Positions 12,701-24,767 of a stretch of DNA of 64,000 nucleotides are shown here, piece by piece. Source of the stretch: Zygnema cylindricum. Its lineage: Eukaryota > Streptophyta > Zygnematophyceae > Zygnematales > Zygnemataceae. Made by a program: the position numbers and the translations under genes. Positions within the stretch are counted from its first letter, which is position 1. Every line of letters starts with the position of its first letter. The notes beneath the pieces are model-generated. The model was not told the DNA's origin. It worked only from the letters and a program-made list of their open reading frames with translations, and made no database searches. The stretch lies in contig JBBHKE010002627.1 in NCBI GenBank assembly GCA_037447655.1, positions 124,001 through 188,000 of the forward strand, read 5' to 3'.

Positions 12701-13934
12701 CGGTAGCAAAGGTTTCACACAAAACGAGGTGATTGACTACCAAAAAACCTTCGCACTTGTCATGAAATTCACATCGGTAAAGACGCTCCTTGCCATTGTT
12801 GCAACCCTTGACCTCGAGATCTAGCAGATGGATGTTAAGACGGCTTTCCTCCACGGTGAAGTCGAAAAAGAGCTTTATATGCGGCTGCCGGAGGGGTTTA
12901 TCGATCAAGCACACCTCCAAAAGGTGTGCTAACTTTCGAAGACACTTTATGGGCTAAAGTAATCCTCACGACTATGGAACATCAAGTTGGACGAACACCT
13001 GCAAAACCAAGGATTCACAAAGTTATAATCGGACCATTCAGTGTATTTCATCAAGGAGTTGAGAGTCATTACAGGTGCCTACGTCGACGATACATTCATC
13101 ATTGGCAAAACGAGATAGACAGTGGCAAAGGTTAAAACAATGTTTTCAATGAAGTTCGAAATGAAATATTTGAACGACCTGGAATACATCCTCGGGAATG
13201 AGGTAATTCGTGACAGACCCAACAAGACAATTCATTTAACCCTATGAGAATACATTGGTGAGCTTCTTACCAGGTTCAGAATGGAGGACGCAAAAGGAAG
13301 CTCAATGCCGTGAAGCTTGGGGAGAAGTTCGTTGAGGAGCTTGAGGCCCCAACCAAGCCGATCGATGCGCCATACAGAGAGGCGATTGGGGGGCTCATTT
13401 ATGCGATGAAATGCACGCGCCGCGACATTGCAGCACGAGTGGGAGTACTCAGCCGATTCCAGCAAAAACCGGGGAAACAACATTGGAATGCAGTTAAACG
13501 TGTTCCAAAGTAGCTCAAAGAAACTTTAAACTATGCATTGACACTTGGAGGGGATCAGAGCAGCATTCAAATCCATGCATTCACAGACTTCGATCAGGGA
13601 GGGGACATCACATCAAGAAGGTCAACGACTAGTTACCTTTGCACTCTCCGCGTTGGGAGCATATGATGGAGCAGTAAACTCCAGAAAACCGTCGCCCTTT
13701 CCACGATGGATGCAGAGTACATGGCTGCGGCAGCAACAGTCAATGATGTTTTATGGTTAAGAGAGTTTTTGCAAGAATTAGAGTTTACACAGGAGGGCAA
13801 GACATGTATCTATACTGACAGTCAGAGTCGCATTGCCCTCATGAAGAACCTGATAAACCATCCAAAGGCCAAGCATATAGCCATGTGTTACCACTTCGTA
13901 CGTGATCTTGTTGCAGCGGAAAAAGTTGTAATTC

Positions 13935-15360
13935 TTTGGGCTCCATTGCCACACAGAATTCGCAGGTTTAAATAAGCTAATTTAGAAAGTGCCGACTCCA
14001 AGTATATATAAACCCAAATAATTGACCACTTGACAATCAGAACTCCATTACAACTTCACCCCTGTTAAAAAAGACTTTCTGTGTGCTCAGTTCCACCACA
14101 GAATGCAAAGTTAGAATATGAGTTTTGGACACATTCACCCACTTTGACTTTCCCTAAGAAATGTAGCCACCCTGGCAGGCAAAAACTCTGACTGAATACA
14201 CCCCTCTGTAGCGTGGACTCCCTTGAGACCGCAACAAAAATAATCACTTTAAATGGTCAACTAAATGAGTTGATATTAAATGGCAAAGTTTGCCGATTTA
14301 TACAGATGCTCTCTTGGAGAGAGGTGGCTACCTACCAAACTATTATAAGTCCTAAAACCCCTCTCTAAGCCCCCTAGTATTGAGGTACGATCGAATCATA
14401 TGACTGTAGGGTAAAAGAAAGTACAAGTGCCGGAGTACTTTCTGTACGGTCCTTGTACAACATCGCTATAATGTGACATTTGTCACATCCGGACTTCTCA
14501 TCTCGCGTCTCGGAGATCGCGCAATCCTCCAGCGCATTTCCACGTGTCATCTAGAGTGGCGGTGCCAGAAAACGCCAAGGCGGGCATTCCGGAATCTCGG
14601 CTCGCGCCACGGTCGTCGATTCAAATCGTCTTTTTTATCTGGACCCTCGAAACAAATGTCCGTACTATTTGTTTCGTCTGGTACTTAAGGTATAACTAAT
14701 TCTATGTTCTATATTCTGTTAACCTATTTAAATGGAAATCTCTATGTGTAACTGTTTAAATATACGTGAAACCCTATACATGTTAGCACTAGTCTTAGAC
14801 TTAACGGACAAAGCTAACGGCTACGGGTGGCTTGACGGACGGTAGGTTCTATGATCAATTCCTGGGTCAATCAAGTACCTTTTTGGTAAATCTACCTAAT
14901 TTACCCCTTGATTCTCTAGATGACCTAGGCAGCCATGGCTCTATCTCCCTATCCAACCTTTAGTGACTATAACAAGTGTGGGGGCTTCGAGAAGGGAGTT
15001 AGAGGCAGACTTCCTCTGCCTTTTTCTTGCAATTTTCCTATCCTAATACAGACCTAGAACACAACTCTCAACAGCGATGGTGTTTTCTCTAGATGACCTA
15101 GGCAGCCATGGCTCTATCTCCCTATCCAGCCTTAAGTGACTACAACAAGTGTGGGGGCTTGGAGAAGGGAGTTAGAGGCAGACTGCCTCTACCTTTTTCC
15201 TATCCTAATACAAACCTAGAAAATACACAAATCTCAACAGCAGTGGTGTTTAAGTTCGTATTTGAGGCTTGGAGAAGGGAGTTAGAGGCAGAGTGCCTCT
15301 GCGAATTTCCTATCCTAATACAGACCTAGAAAATACACAAATCTCAACAACAGTGGTGTT
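13935..15360 (-). mobile_element. Antisense LTR-like insertion in Copia 1 RNase H
   Basis: This segment interrupts RNase H between EKVV and NFVPDSHNTANM. TAATT lies on both sides (13930-13934 and 15361-15365). Read on the minus strand it resembles the Copia 2 LTR in order: a CTAGG/AGGCAG/CATGGCT block near 15.3-14.9 kb, a Lys/Arg-rich-looking middle, and the CAGGGG/TTTGCC/GGTGGC block near 14.2 kb. It is about 390 bp longer than that LTR because one end is repeated three times (about 14985, 15150 and 15270). It is best read as a solo LTR of a related Copia family. The ends do not show clean TG...CA, so the exact borders are approximate. Confidence 0.6.
14925..15355. repeat. Threefold repeat of about 100-150 bp
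   Basis: Three diverged copies contain GGAGAAGGGAGTTAGAGGCA, a short inverted pair (AGAGGCAG / CTGCCTCT) and CCTATCCTAATACA. The first two also carry CCTAGGCAGCCATGGCTC. They explain why this LTR is longer than the Copia 2 LTR. Confidence 0.7.
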
Positions 15361-15559
15361 TAATTTCGTACCTGATAGCCACAACACGGCTAACATGCTC
15401 ACGAAGGCTGTGGGAAAAGACAAGTTTTGTCTATGCTCTAAGAAAGCTGGACTAGTAAGTATGGAGGATGGATTGGGAGAAATTACAAGAAAAGGCCTGC
15501 AAGAGGCGAACAATGAGACTAGCGGAAATGAGGACGGACGGGAATTTTCCGTCGCTTAA

Positions 15560-16127
15560 GTACTACAAAACAAGAAGTTTGGACGAATGCGTAGATCTTG
15601 GCGGCGTCGAAATCTTGGTGCGTTGGAAATTTCCAGCGGGTGACAGGTGACAGTTCAAATTCTGACGGACGAATGAAAAACCATTAATTTTTACGACAGA
15701 CGAGGCGGCGAGATTCTACTGGTACAACTTTCAAGTACAGCGAGGCTGGGACAGGTACATCAGTATGTAATCAGCGACCGCGAGATTCTATTGGTAGAGT
15801 TTTAGTACAGTACGGCAACGACAAGTACATTGGTATGCATTCCTTTATTTTCACACGGTACGACAACATTATGTACGGCAGACTTAGTCGATCGGATTCG
15901 AAATGACAAAGTACATTGGTACGCGGTCCTCCATCATTGTTTTACAGCTCACAAGTGAGTGCGGAATTTCAGGAAGCGAAATTTGTATGCCGACAAATCA
16001 CATGACGTTGGCATACGTAGGGCAAAAGTGATTTCAAATGTAACCGACGCGAAGGATTACATCAGATGTACGATTTCACGACTTGTATTTACACCAAGTA
16101 CGATATCCTCGCAAAATCTAGTGGGAG
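15560..16127 (+). other. Copia 1 3' noncoding leader to the 3' LTR
   Basis: No coding sequence. It contains degenerate repeats around GTACATTGGTATGC and GAGATTCTA-TGGTA, spaced roughly 85 bp apart. It ends in the purine-rich GTGGGAG just before the 3' LTR, a weak polypurine tract. Confidence 0.5.
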
Positions 16128-16578
16128 TGTTGGTTTTTGGCGATATTGAAGGATATCGAAGTGGGCGATCTTATACGATTCCGACCACATCGTGGAGTCG
16201 TCACGGCTCGTACGGAATTGTGTTACGAAGAGTAAAGACAACCGCTAGACTAGATTTCTTTTCCTTCCACTTAGATTAGTGTGTGATGTGTGTTTAGCGG
16301 TGGAAAACATTTTAGGTGGCATTACATCATTGGACCACATTGAAGCATGCCATTATTGCAGATCATTCCCATAAATAATAAAGGCAATACATGGCAGATA
16401 GAATGTTACCCACTTTTAGCATTTTGTATTCAAGCAAATAGTTTTTTAGCAAAGGAAGTAAATAAGCTCAAAAGAAATTAAACTGTCTCACAATTGTAAT
16501 TTACTATTCGGGTTCACATAGGCTTTCGCCTTGTGGGCCCTTGATTATAAAGTGAATACAAAGCTGATTTGAGACTAC
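16128..16578 (+). repeat. Copia 1 3' LTR, first part
   Basis: It matches positions 9154-9605 of the 5' LTR and breaks off after GAGACTAC, where Copia 2 begins. The last five bases, ACTAC, are the target duplication of Copia 2. Confidence 0.92.
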
Positions 16579-17616
16579 TGTAGAAATCAATGGTTATTTC
16601 ATTATTTTCTAGGTCTAAATTGGAATATAGAAAGAAGCCGAGGAAGTCTGCCTCTAACTTCTCTCTCAAACTCCCACACTTGTTGCAGTCACTGAGAAGT
16701 TGGAGGGGAAGCTAGAGCCATGGCTACCTAGGCTATCCAAAGGTTTACGGGAAATAGATTATCCTATTTACAGATAGGAAGGTTTATTTACTAAAAGGTA
16801 TATGTCGGTGACAGGATTTGATCCTGACACCTGCCGACCGTCAAAGCGCCGATAGCCTGTAGCTTTAGCCGTTAAGTCTAGAAGTTCCGATACATACTAT
16901 TAGGTTTGATTCGTATTTATATGTTACGACGTCGGAAAATTCATTTAACCGCAGATGTTTACGTCTACATAGAACCCGTTATGTAAACGTACGGATTAAA
17001 GTATGTACGAGAAACAAGTACCGCACATTTTGTTTCTTTTACGAAACAAATACCGCGCATGTATTTATGACGCCTCCGATTGAAATCTGCATTTAATCGG
17101 ACGACCGGGAAGAAAGTTGAGATCGTTGAAGAGATTCTCGATCGTTTATGGTCATTGCCACATCAGATGACACTTAGCAAAATTGCGTTGGATCGCGGAA
17201 TCTCCGGGGATTACAACACTGAATCCGGATATCACATGTGTCGACTTTTAGGCCATGTCGTACAATTTCAGTACATAAAGTACACCGACGTTGTAATTTT
17301 ATGTACGACAGTTTAATATGATTGGTGCCGCACACTAGTAGATAGAGTTTGTGAGGATAGGACCCTCTCTCCTAGAGAGCTTCTATACAAAAGGTCAACT
17401 TTGACCCTCCATAACTTACTGCTCAGGGGAGCAAATTCAGAGATTCTTTTTGCTATTCACCCAGGGGAGTCTTGCCTTCACAGGGGTGAAGTTGGTCAGA
17501 GTTTTTGTCTGCCAAGGTGGCAGATGTTCTTGCTGAAACACAAAGGGGTCAGGGTTATCCTAGAGGCTTATTGGAAACTGTCCACTTTGAGGACTTATGG
17601 AGGTCTCATAGTTTTA
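16579..17616 (+). repeat. Copia 2 5' LTR
   Basis: Starts TGTAGAAATCAATGG and ends near CATAGTTTTA. It matches 21959-22994 over its full length. Confidence 0.93.
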
Positions 17617-17620
17617 GGTT

Positions 17621-20600
17621 ATGGGTCCACCCTTTAGGGTACCAATATTTAATGGAACTCGCTTCATATACTGGGAAAGTATGATGATAGGAGCTCTATG
17701 CAAAAAAAGGTTTTGGGGGATAGTGAGTGGACGATTGGGGCGTCCATCAAGTCTTGGAATTCCTCCAGGGTTTGAAGGAAGCAGATTCACAAAGAAAGCA
17801 GGTCCATCTTCAACGGAGGAGATAAAGGAAGGAGAGGTGGTGGACAAAGGAGCAGAGAAAGAGACGACCACACCAATAGCAACCGGTTAAGCATTCATGT
17901 CACCTATTCTGAGGAACGAGGAGAATGATACTCAAACTTGGGATTTCAACAATATGGCGGCAAAGCACTTCATCCTACGCCATCTTACTCAAGGACTTGC
18001 ATGTCCTTATTTGCAGGTAGAAAGGGCATCCGATTTGTGGATGGCTCTCATAGAGATGTACCGAAGTGGTACGATTCAGCAACAACAGTTTGCTGATCAG
18101 AAAGTTAAGGAATATGTATACAAAGGGGGGAAAATGTTGGGTTTTTGTAATGAGCATGCTACACTCTTCATGGAGCTAGAGAGTGCGGGAAAAGATTTTA
18201 GTGAAAAGGAAAAGGTTAACTGTTTACTGATGAAGTTACCCGATGAGTTCGAGAACAAGGTCAACCGTGTGTAGGACTTGCCGAACTCAAGGTGGATATG
18301 GAACTTAGTGGTAGGGATGATTCTCGTTCGAGAGAATACGATTGAGATCCGAAGGGGAGGAAAGAGTGGCCAAGCCTTGGCAACTTCGACCGATTGGAGG
18401 TCAAGGATTCCCGGAAACCGGTCGGAAACTATGGGGGAAGGGAGCAAAAAAATCAGGCCGACGAGTTCGGACCAAGGGCTCCCAAAGGTTTATGTCATTT
18501 TTGTAAGAAACCGTGGCACTATATGGCAGAGTGCACTAAGCTAACCGAGCTTCGGTTAAAGGAGGGACAAACGGGTGGTACCCCAAGAGGAAAGAAAAAG
18601 GCCCTTGTGACACAGGTACATGAGGCGGAATCGGAGGACGAGGACGATGAGCTCCTTTTGGATGAGGAGTTGGAGGCGAAAAACGAGGTCGAAATTCCAC
18701 GAAGGGAGAAATGTGCTTACGGTGGATTGAAAGGTGAAGCAGGCTGGATTATAGATTCAGGTGCCTCCATGCACATGTGAAATAAGAAAGATTCCCACCG
18801 TAGAGATAGAGTACGGGGATGGGAGGATAGTCACCACTACTCTTGTAGGATCGGTAGATCTGAAAGTGTTAGTAGAAGGAAAGACATCCATAGTAACAAT
18901 CTCCGATGTATTGTTTATTTCGGAGCTGAACAAAAACCTCATCTCTACATCAGTATTAGATGATAAGGGTTTTTTTACTAGCACTAGGGAAGGAGTCTTT
19001 ACTGCTAGTTTTGAGGAGGATGTCTATTTCATTGCTGAGAAAGGTAGCCATGGGATGTTTAGGCTGATTTTAAGTAATGAAACAAAGAAACTCTATTATG
19101 ATGGTGTTCATGATATTATGATGTGGCATAAGAGGCTTGGGCATGTGAATCTAGATAAGTTAAGAGAAATGAAAAAGATGGGAGTGGTGGAAGGGATTCA
19201 TTTCAGTGAGAGTGATAATATAAGTGATTGTATTGGATGTGCTCAAGGTAAAGCACACATATTACCCTTTCCTAAAACAGCCACCTATAAGGTAGAAAAA
19301 ATTCTAGATCTAGTACACACAGATATTTGGGGACCGGCTAAAGTGCCATCACCGGGTGGGAAGAGATTTATGATGACTATCACTGATGATTGGTCTCGGT
19401 ATTCCCAAGTGTATTTTTTGAAAAACAAGTCAAAAGCTCAAGATTGTTTTAGACGATATAAAGCATGGAGCGAAAAACTCCATGAAACTCCAATCAAGAG
19501 AATAAGGAGTGACAATGGTGGAGAGTATACTTCTAACCAGTTTGAGGATTTTCTGAGGGAAGATGGGGTCCAACACCAAAAGACAGTTCCAGAAAACCCG
19601 AAACAGAATGGGGTAGCTGAAAGGTTAAATAGAACACTAAGTGATAGTGCTAGAAGTATGTTGTCGGATAAAAAGATAGGAAAAAGGTTTTGGGCAGAAA
19701 CAATGAACTGTGCTAATTACCTCAAAAATAGAGTTCTTACTTCAGCTATAAAAGATCAAACACCTTATGAGAGATGGACAGGTCGGAAACCAAACATATC
19801 TCACTTAAAGGTTTTCGGCAGTTAGGTATTCAGTCTAGATACAGATCGGTCTAATTGGAAGCTAGATCCTAAAGGAAAATCGGGATACTTATTAGGATAT
19901 GATGAGGATGTTAAAGGATATAGAGTTAATGATCTAAAAAGGGAAGATATAATCTTAGTAAAGCATCTAGTAGTTATGGATGAAGGAGAGTGTGTGGATC
20001 CATTCAAATATACAAAGTCAGTAAAAATCAGATTTGAGTCAGAAAATTCCGATGACTTTGAGCTTCCTAACAATCCAGGTTTTAGAGACGATGACATTCT
20101 AGCAAGTACAAATCAGACCGAAAAGGACTCGGCTGTGGAAACTCCAGTGACAACTCTACCCGAAGCGGAAGACGTGGTGGAAATTGATTCGGAATAAAGG
20201 GATAGGGGAGAAGTCGAGATTGTTCGAAAGAATCCACGAGAACCATCTATTCCGACCTCAGATTTTGAAGGGGGGAGGAGAAGTAACAAAAGATTGTAAG
20301 AAAAATAGGTTAATAACAAGGTGACAGAACTATCTCATCAAGATGAACCTCAGACTTATGGAGAGGCGATGACTTGTCCAGAAAGAAACCGGTGGAAGAC
20401 AGCCATCAATGAGGAGATGGCCTCAATTATGGCAGCCGATACTTAGAAGCTGGTGGATTGTCCACCTAACCGAAAACCAATCGGTTGTAAATGGGTTTTC
20501 AAATTAAAACTGAACCCAGATAACACAATCGAGCGCTACAAGGCCAGATTAGTGGCAAAGGGATTTACACAAAAGGAGGGAATTGACTACGAGGAAACCT

Positions 20601-21944
20601 TTGCCCCGGTCGTCAGATTTCCCTCCGTCCGCATACTTCTCAGTCTAGCAGCAGCGGAAGACATGGAAGTGCACCAGATGGACATCAAGACAGCCTTTTT
20701 GCATGGAGAATTGGAAGAGGAGATCTTCATGCGACAACCCGAAGGATTTGTGGAGGAAGGAGAGGAGAGTAAGGTATGCCGGCTGATTAAATCCCTTTAC
20801 GGTTTGAAACAGGCGCCTCAACAGTGGAATAAGAAACTTGATGAGTTTCTTACTGGTCTGGGATATATCCGGATCAGCTCAGATCACTCAATCTATGTAT
20901 TTGAGGATGAGGAAGGTATTATATTTATTGCAATTTATGTTGATGATTTACTTGTTTTAAGTAAATCAATGGAAAAAATTAATAAACTGAAAACCGATCT
21001 TAAAGGAAGATTTGAAATGAAGGATATGGGAGAAGCAAAATATATTTTGGGAATTCAAGTAGAAAGAGTCCCAGAAAGAAAGATTATAAGATTGACTCAA
21101 TAGGAAGCAATAGGGAACATGCTGGAAAAATTTCAGATGGATAAAGCTAATAGTTGTACGACTCCAATGGAGTTAAAGAAGGGAAGTGAGGGGAGTGAGG
21201 AAGAAGGAGTCATAGTCTTAGACGAGAAATTATCTCCTGGAGAACAGAAGTTCATGCAGACTAGAAATTCATGCAGACTATTCCTTACAGGCAAGTAGTG
21301 GGAAGCCTAATCTATTTTATGAATTGTACCCGGCCAGATTTAGCTGCAGCTGTAGGAGTGTTGAGTAGAAGTCTAAATGCACCCATTAAGAAGGATTGGG
21401 AGGCAGCTAAGAGATCCTTAGATATCTGATAGGAACTAGGCATCTATGGTTGCATTTGGGTGGGGAGAATACTGACATCACTACTTGGAGTGATGCCAGT
21501 TATGGTGATGCTCCGATGAGATGTACTTCTGGATATGTATTTTATGTGGGTGATGGGGCTTGCTGTTGGAGTAGCAAACAGCAAAAGGTTATTGCTCAGT
21601 CCACCATGGAGGCTGAGTATATGGCCTCTTGCTCCGCTGTAAAAGAATTGATGTGTGTCAAATCTTTGCTTGGTGAGCTTGGTCACCTTAAGAGTGGTGT
21701 GCAAAAAATATTTTGTGATAATCAGGCTGCAATCGCTATTTCTGCCAATCCTAAACATCATTTTAAAGCTAAACACATGGACATTAGACTCAGCTTTGTA
21801 AGAGAGAAAATAGAAAACAAAATAATCAGTTTAGAGTACCGATCAGACAGTGAGATGGTAGCAGATATGATGACCAAACATGTGCCTTCCCCTAAACTAA
21901 ATTTCTGCAGAGAGAAGTGTGGTCTGAAATTAAAGATTGACTAG
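17621..21944 (+). pseudogene. Copia 2 gag-pol, defective
   Basis: Copia polyprotein with all domains visible. Gag begins MGPPFRVPIFNGTRFIYW and is broken by stops at about 17888 and 18272. The zinc knuckle CHFCKKPWHYMAEC (about 18490) has Trp in place of the usual Gly. The protease reads IIDSGAS (about 18750) and is followed by TGA and a frame change near 18778. Integrase (18761-19825) has the HTDIWGP, SDNGGEY and NGVAERLNRTL motifs, then TAG at 19823-19825. Reverse transcriptase (20453-21103) has MDIKTAFLHGELEEE and AIYVDDLLVLS; a TAG just upstream replaces the Trp of a TWKL block. RNase H (21450-21944) has TWSDASYGD and STMEAEYMA. A short repeated TTCATGCAGACTA near 21255-21280 adds a frameshift. 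It is better preserved than Copia 1 but cannot make a full polyprotein. Confidence 0.93.
17622..17631 (+). other. Copia 2 primer-binding site
   Basis: TGGGTCCACC lies five bases after the LTR. It shares its first nine bases with the Copia 1 site. The ATG at 17621-17623 that opens gag overlaps it. Confidence 0.65.
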
Positions 21945-21958
21945 AAAATAAGGAGAAT
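21944..21958 (+). other. Copia 2 polypurine tract
   Basis: The run GAAAATAAGGAGAA abuts the 3' LTR start, the expected site of plus-strand priming. Confidence 0.7.
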
Positions 21959-22994
21959 GTAGAAATCAATGGTTATTTCATTATTTTCTAGGTCTAAATT
22001 GGAATATAGAAAGAAGCCGAGGAAGTCTGCCTCTAACTTCTCTCTCAAACTCCCACACTTGTTGCAATCACTGAGAAGTTGGAGAGGAAGCTAGAGCCAT
22101 GGCTACCTAGGCTATCCAAAGGTTAACGGGAAATAGATTATTCTATTTACAGATAGGAAGGTTTATTTACTAAAAGGTATATGTTGGTGACAGGATTTGA
22201 TCCTGACACCTGCCGACCGTCAAAGCGCCGATAGCCTGTAGCTTTAGCCGTTAAGTCTAGAAGTTCCGATACATACTATTAGGTTTGATTCGTATTTATA
22301 TGTTACGACGTCGGAAAATTCATTTAACTGCGGGAGTTTACGTTTACATAGAACCCGTTATGGAACGTACGGATTACGGTATGTACGAGAAACAAGTACC
22401 GCACATTTTGTTTCTTTTACGAAACAAATACCGCGCATGTATTTATGACGCCTCCGATTGAAATCTGCATTTAATCGGACGACCGGGAAGAAAGCCAAGA
22501 TCGCGGAAGAGATTTTCGGCGGTTTATGGTCATCGCCACATCGGATGACACGTGGCGAAATTGCGTTGGATCGCGGAATCTCCAGGGATTACAACACTGA
22601 ATCCGGATATCACATGTGTCGACTTTTAGGCCATGTCGTACAATTTCAGTACATAAAGTACACCGACGTTGTAATTTTATGTACGACAGTTTAATATGAT
22701 TGGTGCCGCACACTAGTAGATAGAGTTTGTGAGGATAGGACCCTCTCTCCTAGAGAGCTTCTATACAAAAGGTCAACTTTGACCCTCCATAATTTACTGC
22801 TCAGGGGAGCAAATTCAGAGATTCTTTTTGCTATCGACTCAGGGGAGTCTTGCCTTCACAGGGGTGAAGTTGGTCAGAATTTTTGTCTGCCAAGGTGGTA
22901 GTTGTTCTTGCTGAAACACAAAGGGGTTAGGGTTATCTTAGAGGCTTCTTGGAAGCTGTCCAATGTGAGGACTTATGGAGGTCTTAGAGTTTCA
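21959..22994 (+). repeat. Copia 2 3' LTR
   Basis: Second copy of the 16579-17616 LTR, with scattered substitutions. It ends GTTTCA before the ACTAC duplication. Confidence 0.93.
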
Positions 22995-22999
22995 ACTAC

Positions 23000-23182
23000 C
23001 TTTCTACTTTCTACTTTGTGATTCTTTTCTATCTCTTCCTTTCTCTTTCCTACTTCTCAATTGTGCAATCTATCCTTTGTGGCTTATTCTGTTTGGCCTA
23101 CCTAAGTATCTGTGCCTTGTCCACCGGTTCGTGGCTGCGGGAATCTCTTCCCGATCGCTCGAATGGCAGACCCAGGTTTTCA
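23000..23182 (+). repeat. Copia 1 3' LTR, second part
   Basis: Continues the 5' LTR match (9606-9785) after Copia 2 and its duplicated ACTAC. Ends in CA followed by the GTATC target duplication. Confidence 0.92.
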
Positions 23183-23187
23183 GTATC

Positions 23188-23949
23188 TCGGTCACACTTT
23201 CGAAATGCACAAAAAACAAATAAGTACGGATCTTTCAAGTACGACATTGGGTTGGTGTCGCAATGGTGAATTGAGCAAAGTTCGAAACTTGAGAATTAAA
23301 TTGGGTTAAGACCTTATGCATAAAATAATTATACGACTTTACAATTCATGTATTTAGTTCTTACATTGTTAGTATATAGTTTCCTACAAAAAAGAAAAAA
23401 ATCAAGTATGTGTCTTTAAAACAATTAGTCTTATGAGTGTTTGCACACAATTAATTACAAAAATCAAGAATTTTGGTTACAAAACGCTCTTATTTGAACC
23501 TAAAAGTTTGACTCCACGGCCCAAAACTTGCACATGCCTTCGAATTCTAAATTTGCTAAAAGATTTATTGTCGCCATGTGTCAACTTTCGAAAGGAATTA
23601 ACTTGAAAGTGGTGCGTTTGATTCGTCCAAACAAAAGCAAGTAGGCATAAAAAAATCAGTTGTGGTTTCCCATGAACTCTTCATGACAAAAAACAACAAA
23701 GGGGGATTAAAAAATACATGCAGACTTCCAAAAACCGGCCATATAGAGAAAATGAGAGTCAATTCATGCAAAAGCTTAGAAAAGGACAAAATGAAAGTTC
23801 CTTTACTTAAAGCGAAAAACCGGGGATGTTCATTGGCCCACTAACAATTCTTGAAAATGTCAAAATTGTGGTTATCATCTCTACGAAATGCACCTATTTG
23901 TTTCTATGTGGTAAAGTACTAATGTTTCTTAAAATGACAGCACGATTTT
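23188..23949. other. Noncoding interval right of Copia 1
   Basis: No gene recognised; the short open frames here are not supported by any motif. This is the right half of the locus that Copia 1 split. Confidence 0.5.
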
Positions 23950-24397
23950 TTCTTTTTTTCCGATTGCTACGTATAATTCGTGACTGTTGAAAAAATCGCA
24001 GAAAATCGCGATATACTTTCTGTCCAAACAGAACGTACAATTAAAATCAATTGTACGGTGTTTTACGGTATCTGTACAGTATTATACGGCAAATGTACGG
24101 AATTTGACGAAAAGATACGTTGCACTTGTTAACACTTTCTGTACGGTAAACTGAACAGCAGTTTAATGTACGGAATTTTATCGTTCATGTACGGACAATT
24201 TCGAAAAGAGACGTTGCACCGTCACACTATTTGCGCGCGGTAAGTTTGAAATTTGTACGAACTTACAAATATGTACGAAATTGTATGGGCAGAAATTCAT
24301 TAACGATTTTAACGATTTTTTCAAATCGTTCAATGCGTTCGTTACGTATAATTCGTCGCGATTGAATCGTTCGCACTAAATGGTTTGAACAACTATG
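23950..24397. mobile_element. Relic of the inner hAT-like element family
   Basis: The segment 24290-24397, reverse-complemented, matches 6599-6720: CATAGTTGTTC, TAGTGCGAACG, ACGAATTATACGTAAC and AAATCGTTAATGAATTTC in the same order. It ends at the same CATAGTTGTTC terminus (complement at 24397). The right flank CACGAAAT resembles TACGAAAT near 23880, a possible imperfect 8-bp duplication, but no clean left terminus is visible. It is rich in GTACGG words. Confidence 0.55.
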
Positions 24398-24767
24398 CAC
24401 GAAATCAATATATCGTGCGGGCATTTTTTCATCCGGGAATAAAACTTTCATGCGACTAAAATCTTGACCTTCGCACGATTTTTCCGTATTTTTTCTAAAA
24501 AATGTCAACCGTTTTCCTTCGAAGTGACGTTTTTTAGGGTTTTTTACATATGGTAGAACCGTATCTCCGAGAAAAAAACTTCAAAATATTTCTATGTACA
24601 TGTAATCGTAAATATTAAGTTTGTAACCCTTGCTAAGAACTCCAAACTACGTGAATAATTACCAAATCTCCAATTCACATCATTCCTTCTCCTTTTTTTT
24701 AGTTCGTAAGAAAAAAACGATCCTTAGTTTTTTTTTAGAGCATTGAAAATAACAATCTAACATTAAA
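24398..24767 (+). promoter_or_regulatory. Conserved upstream block of the plus-strand F-box copy
   Basis: Contains, in opposite orientation, the same words found upstream of the minus-strand F-box copies: CAATATATCGTGCG, CATGCGACTAAA and CGCACGATTTTTCCG. The block is cut on its left by the hAT-like relic. A promoter role is inferred from recurrence and position only. Confidence 0.35.

Larger units (their letters stand above)
9785..15559 (+). pseudogene. Copia 1 gag-pol, degenerate
   Basis: Relic polyprotein. Gag starts at the ATG in the primer site (VDKFKGQNY, then stop) and continues at 9932-10495. Its CCHC zinc knuckle reads CF-stop-CGKLGHFIRDC at about 10487. Protease has DTGAS at about 10675. 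The GAG-pre-integrase segment lies near 11150. The integrase core (11410-12258) keeps SDNGGEY and NGVAERMNRTL, but the first catalytic Asp region reads IHTHIF. Reverse transcriptase (about 12590-13250) has MDVKTAFLHGE and a broken AYVDD. RNase H (13310-13975) includes MDAEYMAAA and ends at an insertion. Its C-terminal part (VPDSHNTANMLTKAVGKDKF) resumes at about 15364. Multiple stops and frameshifts make it non-functional. Confidence 0.9.
16579..22994 (+). mobile_element. Copia retrotransposon 2, nested in Copia 1 3' LTR
   Basis: A 6416-bp Copia element bounded by TGTAGAAATC and ...GTTTCA, flanked by ACTAC (16574-16578 and 22995-22999). LTRs of 1038 and 1036 bp differ by a few percent by eye, so the insertion is not recent but is younger than Copia 1. 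It is structurally complete (LTR, primer site, gag, protease, integrase, reverse transcriptase, RNase H, polypurine tract, LTR). Its genes carry several stops, so it is not autonomous. Confidence 0.95.
9154..23182 (+). mobile_element. Copia retrotransposon 1, host of nested Copia 2
   Basis: A complete Copia insertion by structure. The LTR start TGTTGG at 9154 and LTR end CA at 23181-23182 are flanked by identical 5-bp GTATC (9149-9153 and 23183-23187). Order: 5' LTR, primer-binding site, gag, protease, integrase, reverse transcriptase, RNase H, 3' LTR. Integrase before reverse transcriptase makes it Copia rather than Gypsy. It is split twice: an antisense LTR-like insertion at 13935-15360, and Copia 2 (16579-22994) within its 3' LTR. 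Without those it would be about 6.2 kb. Its proteins are destroyed by many stops and shifts, so it is old and immobile. Confidence 0.93.
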
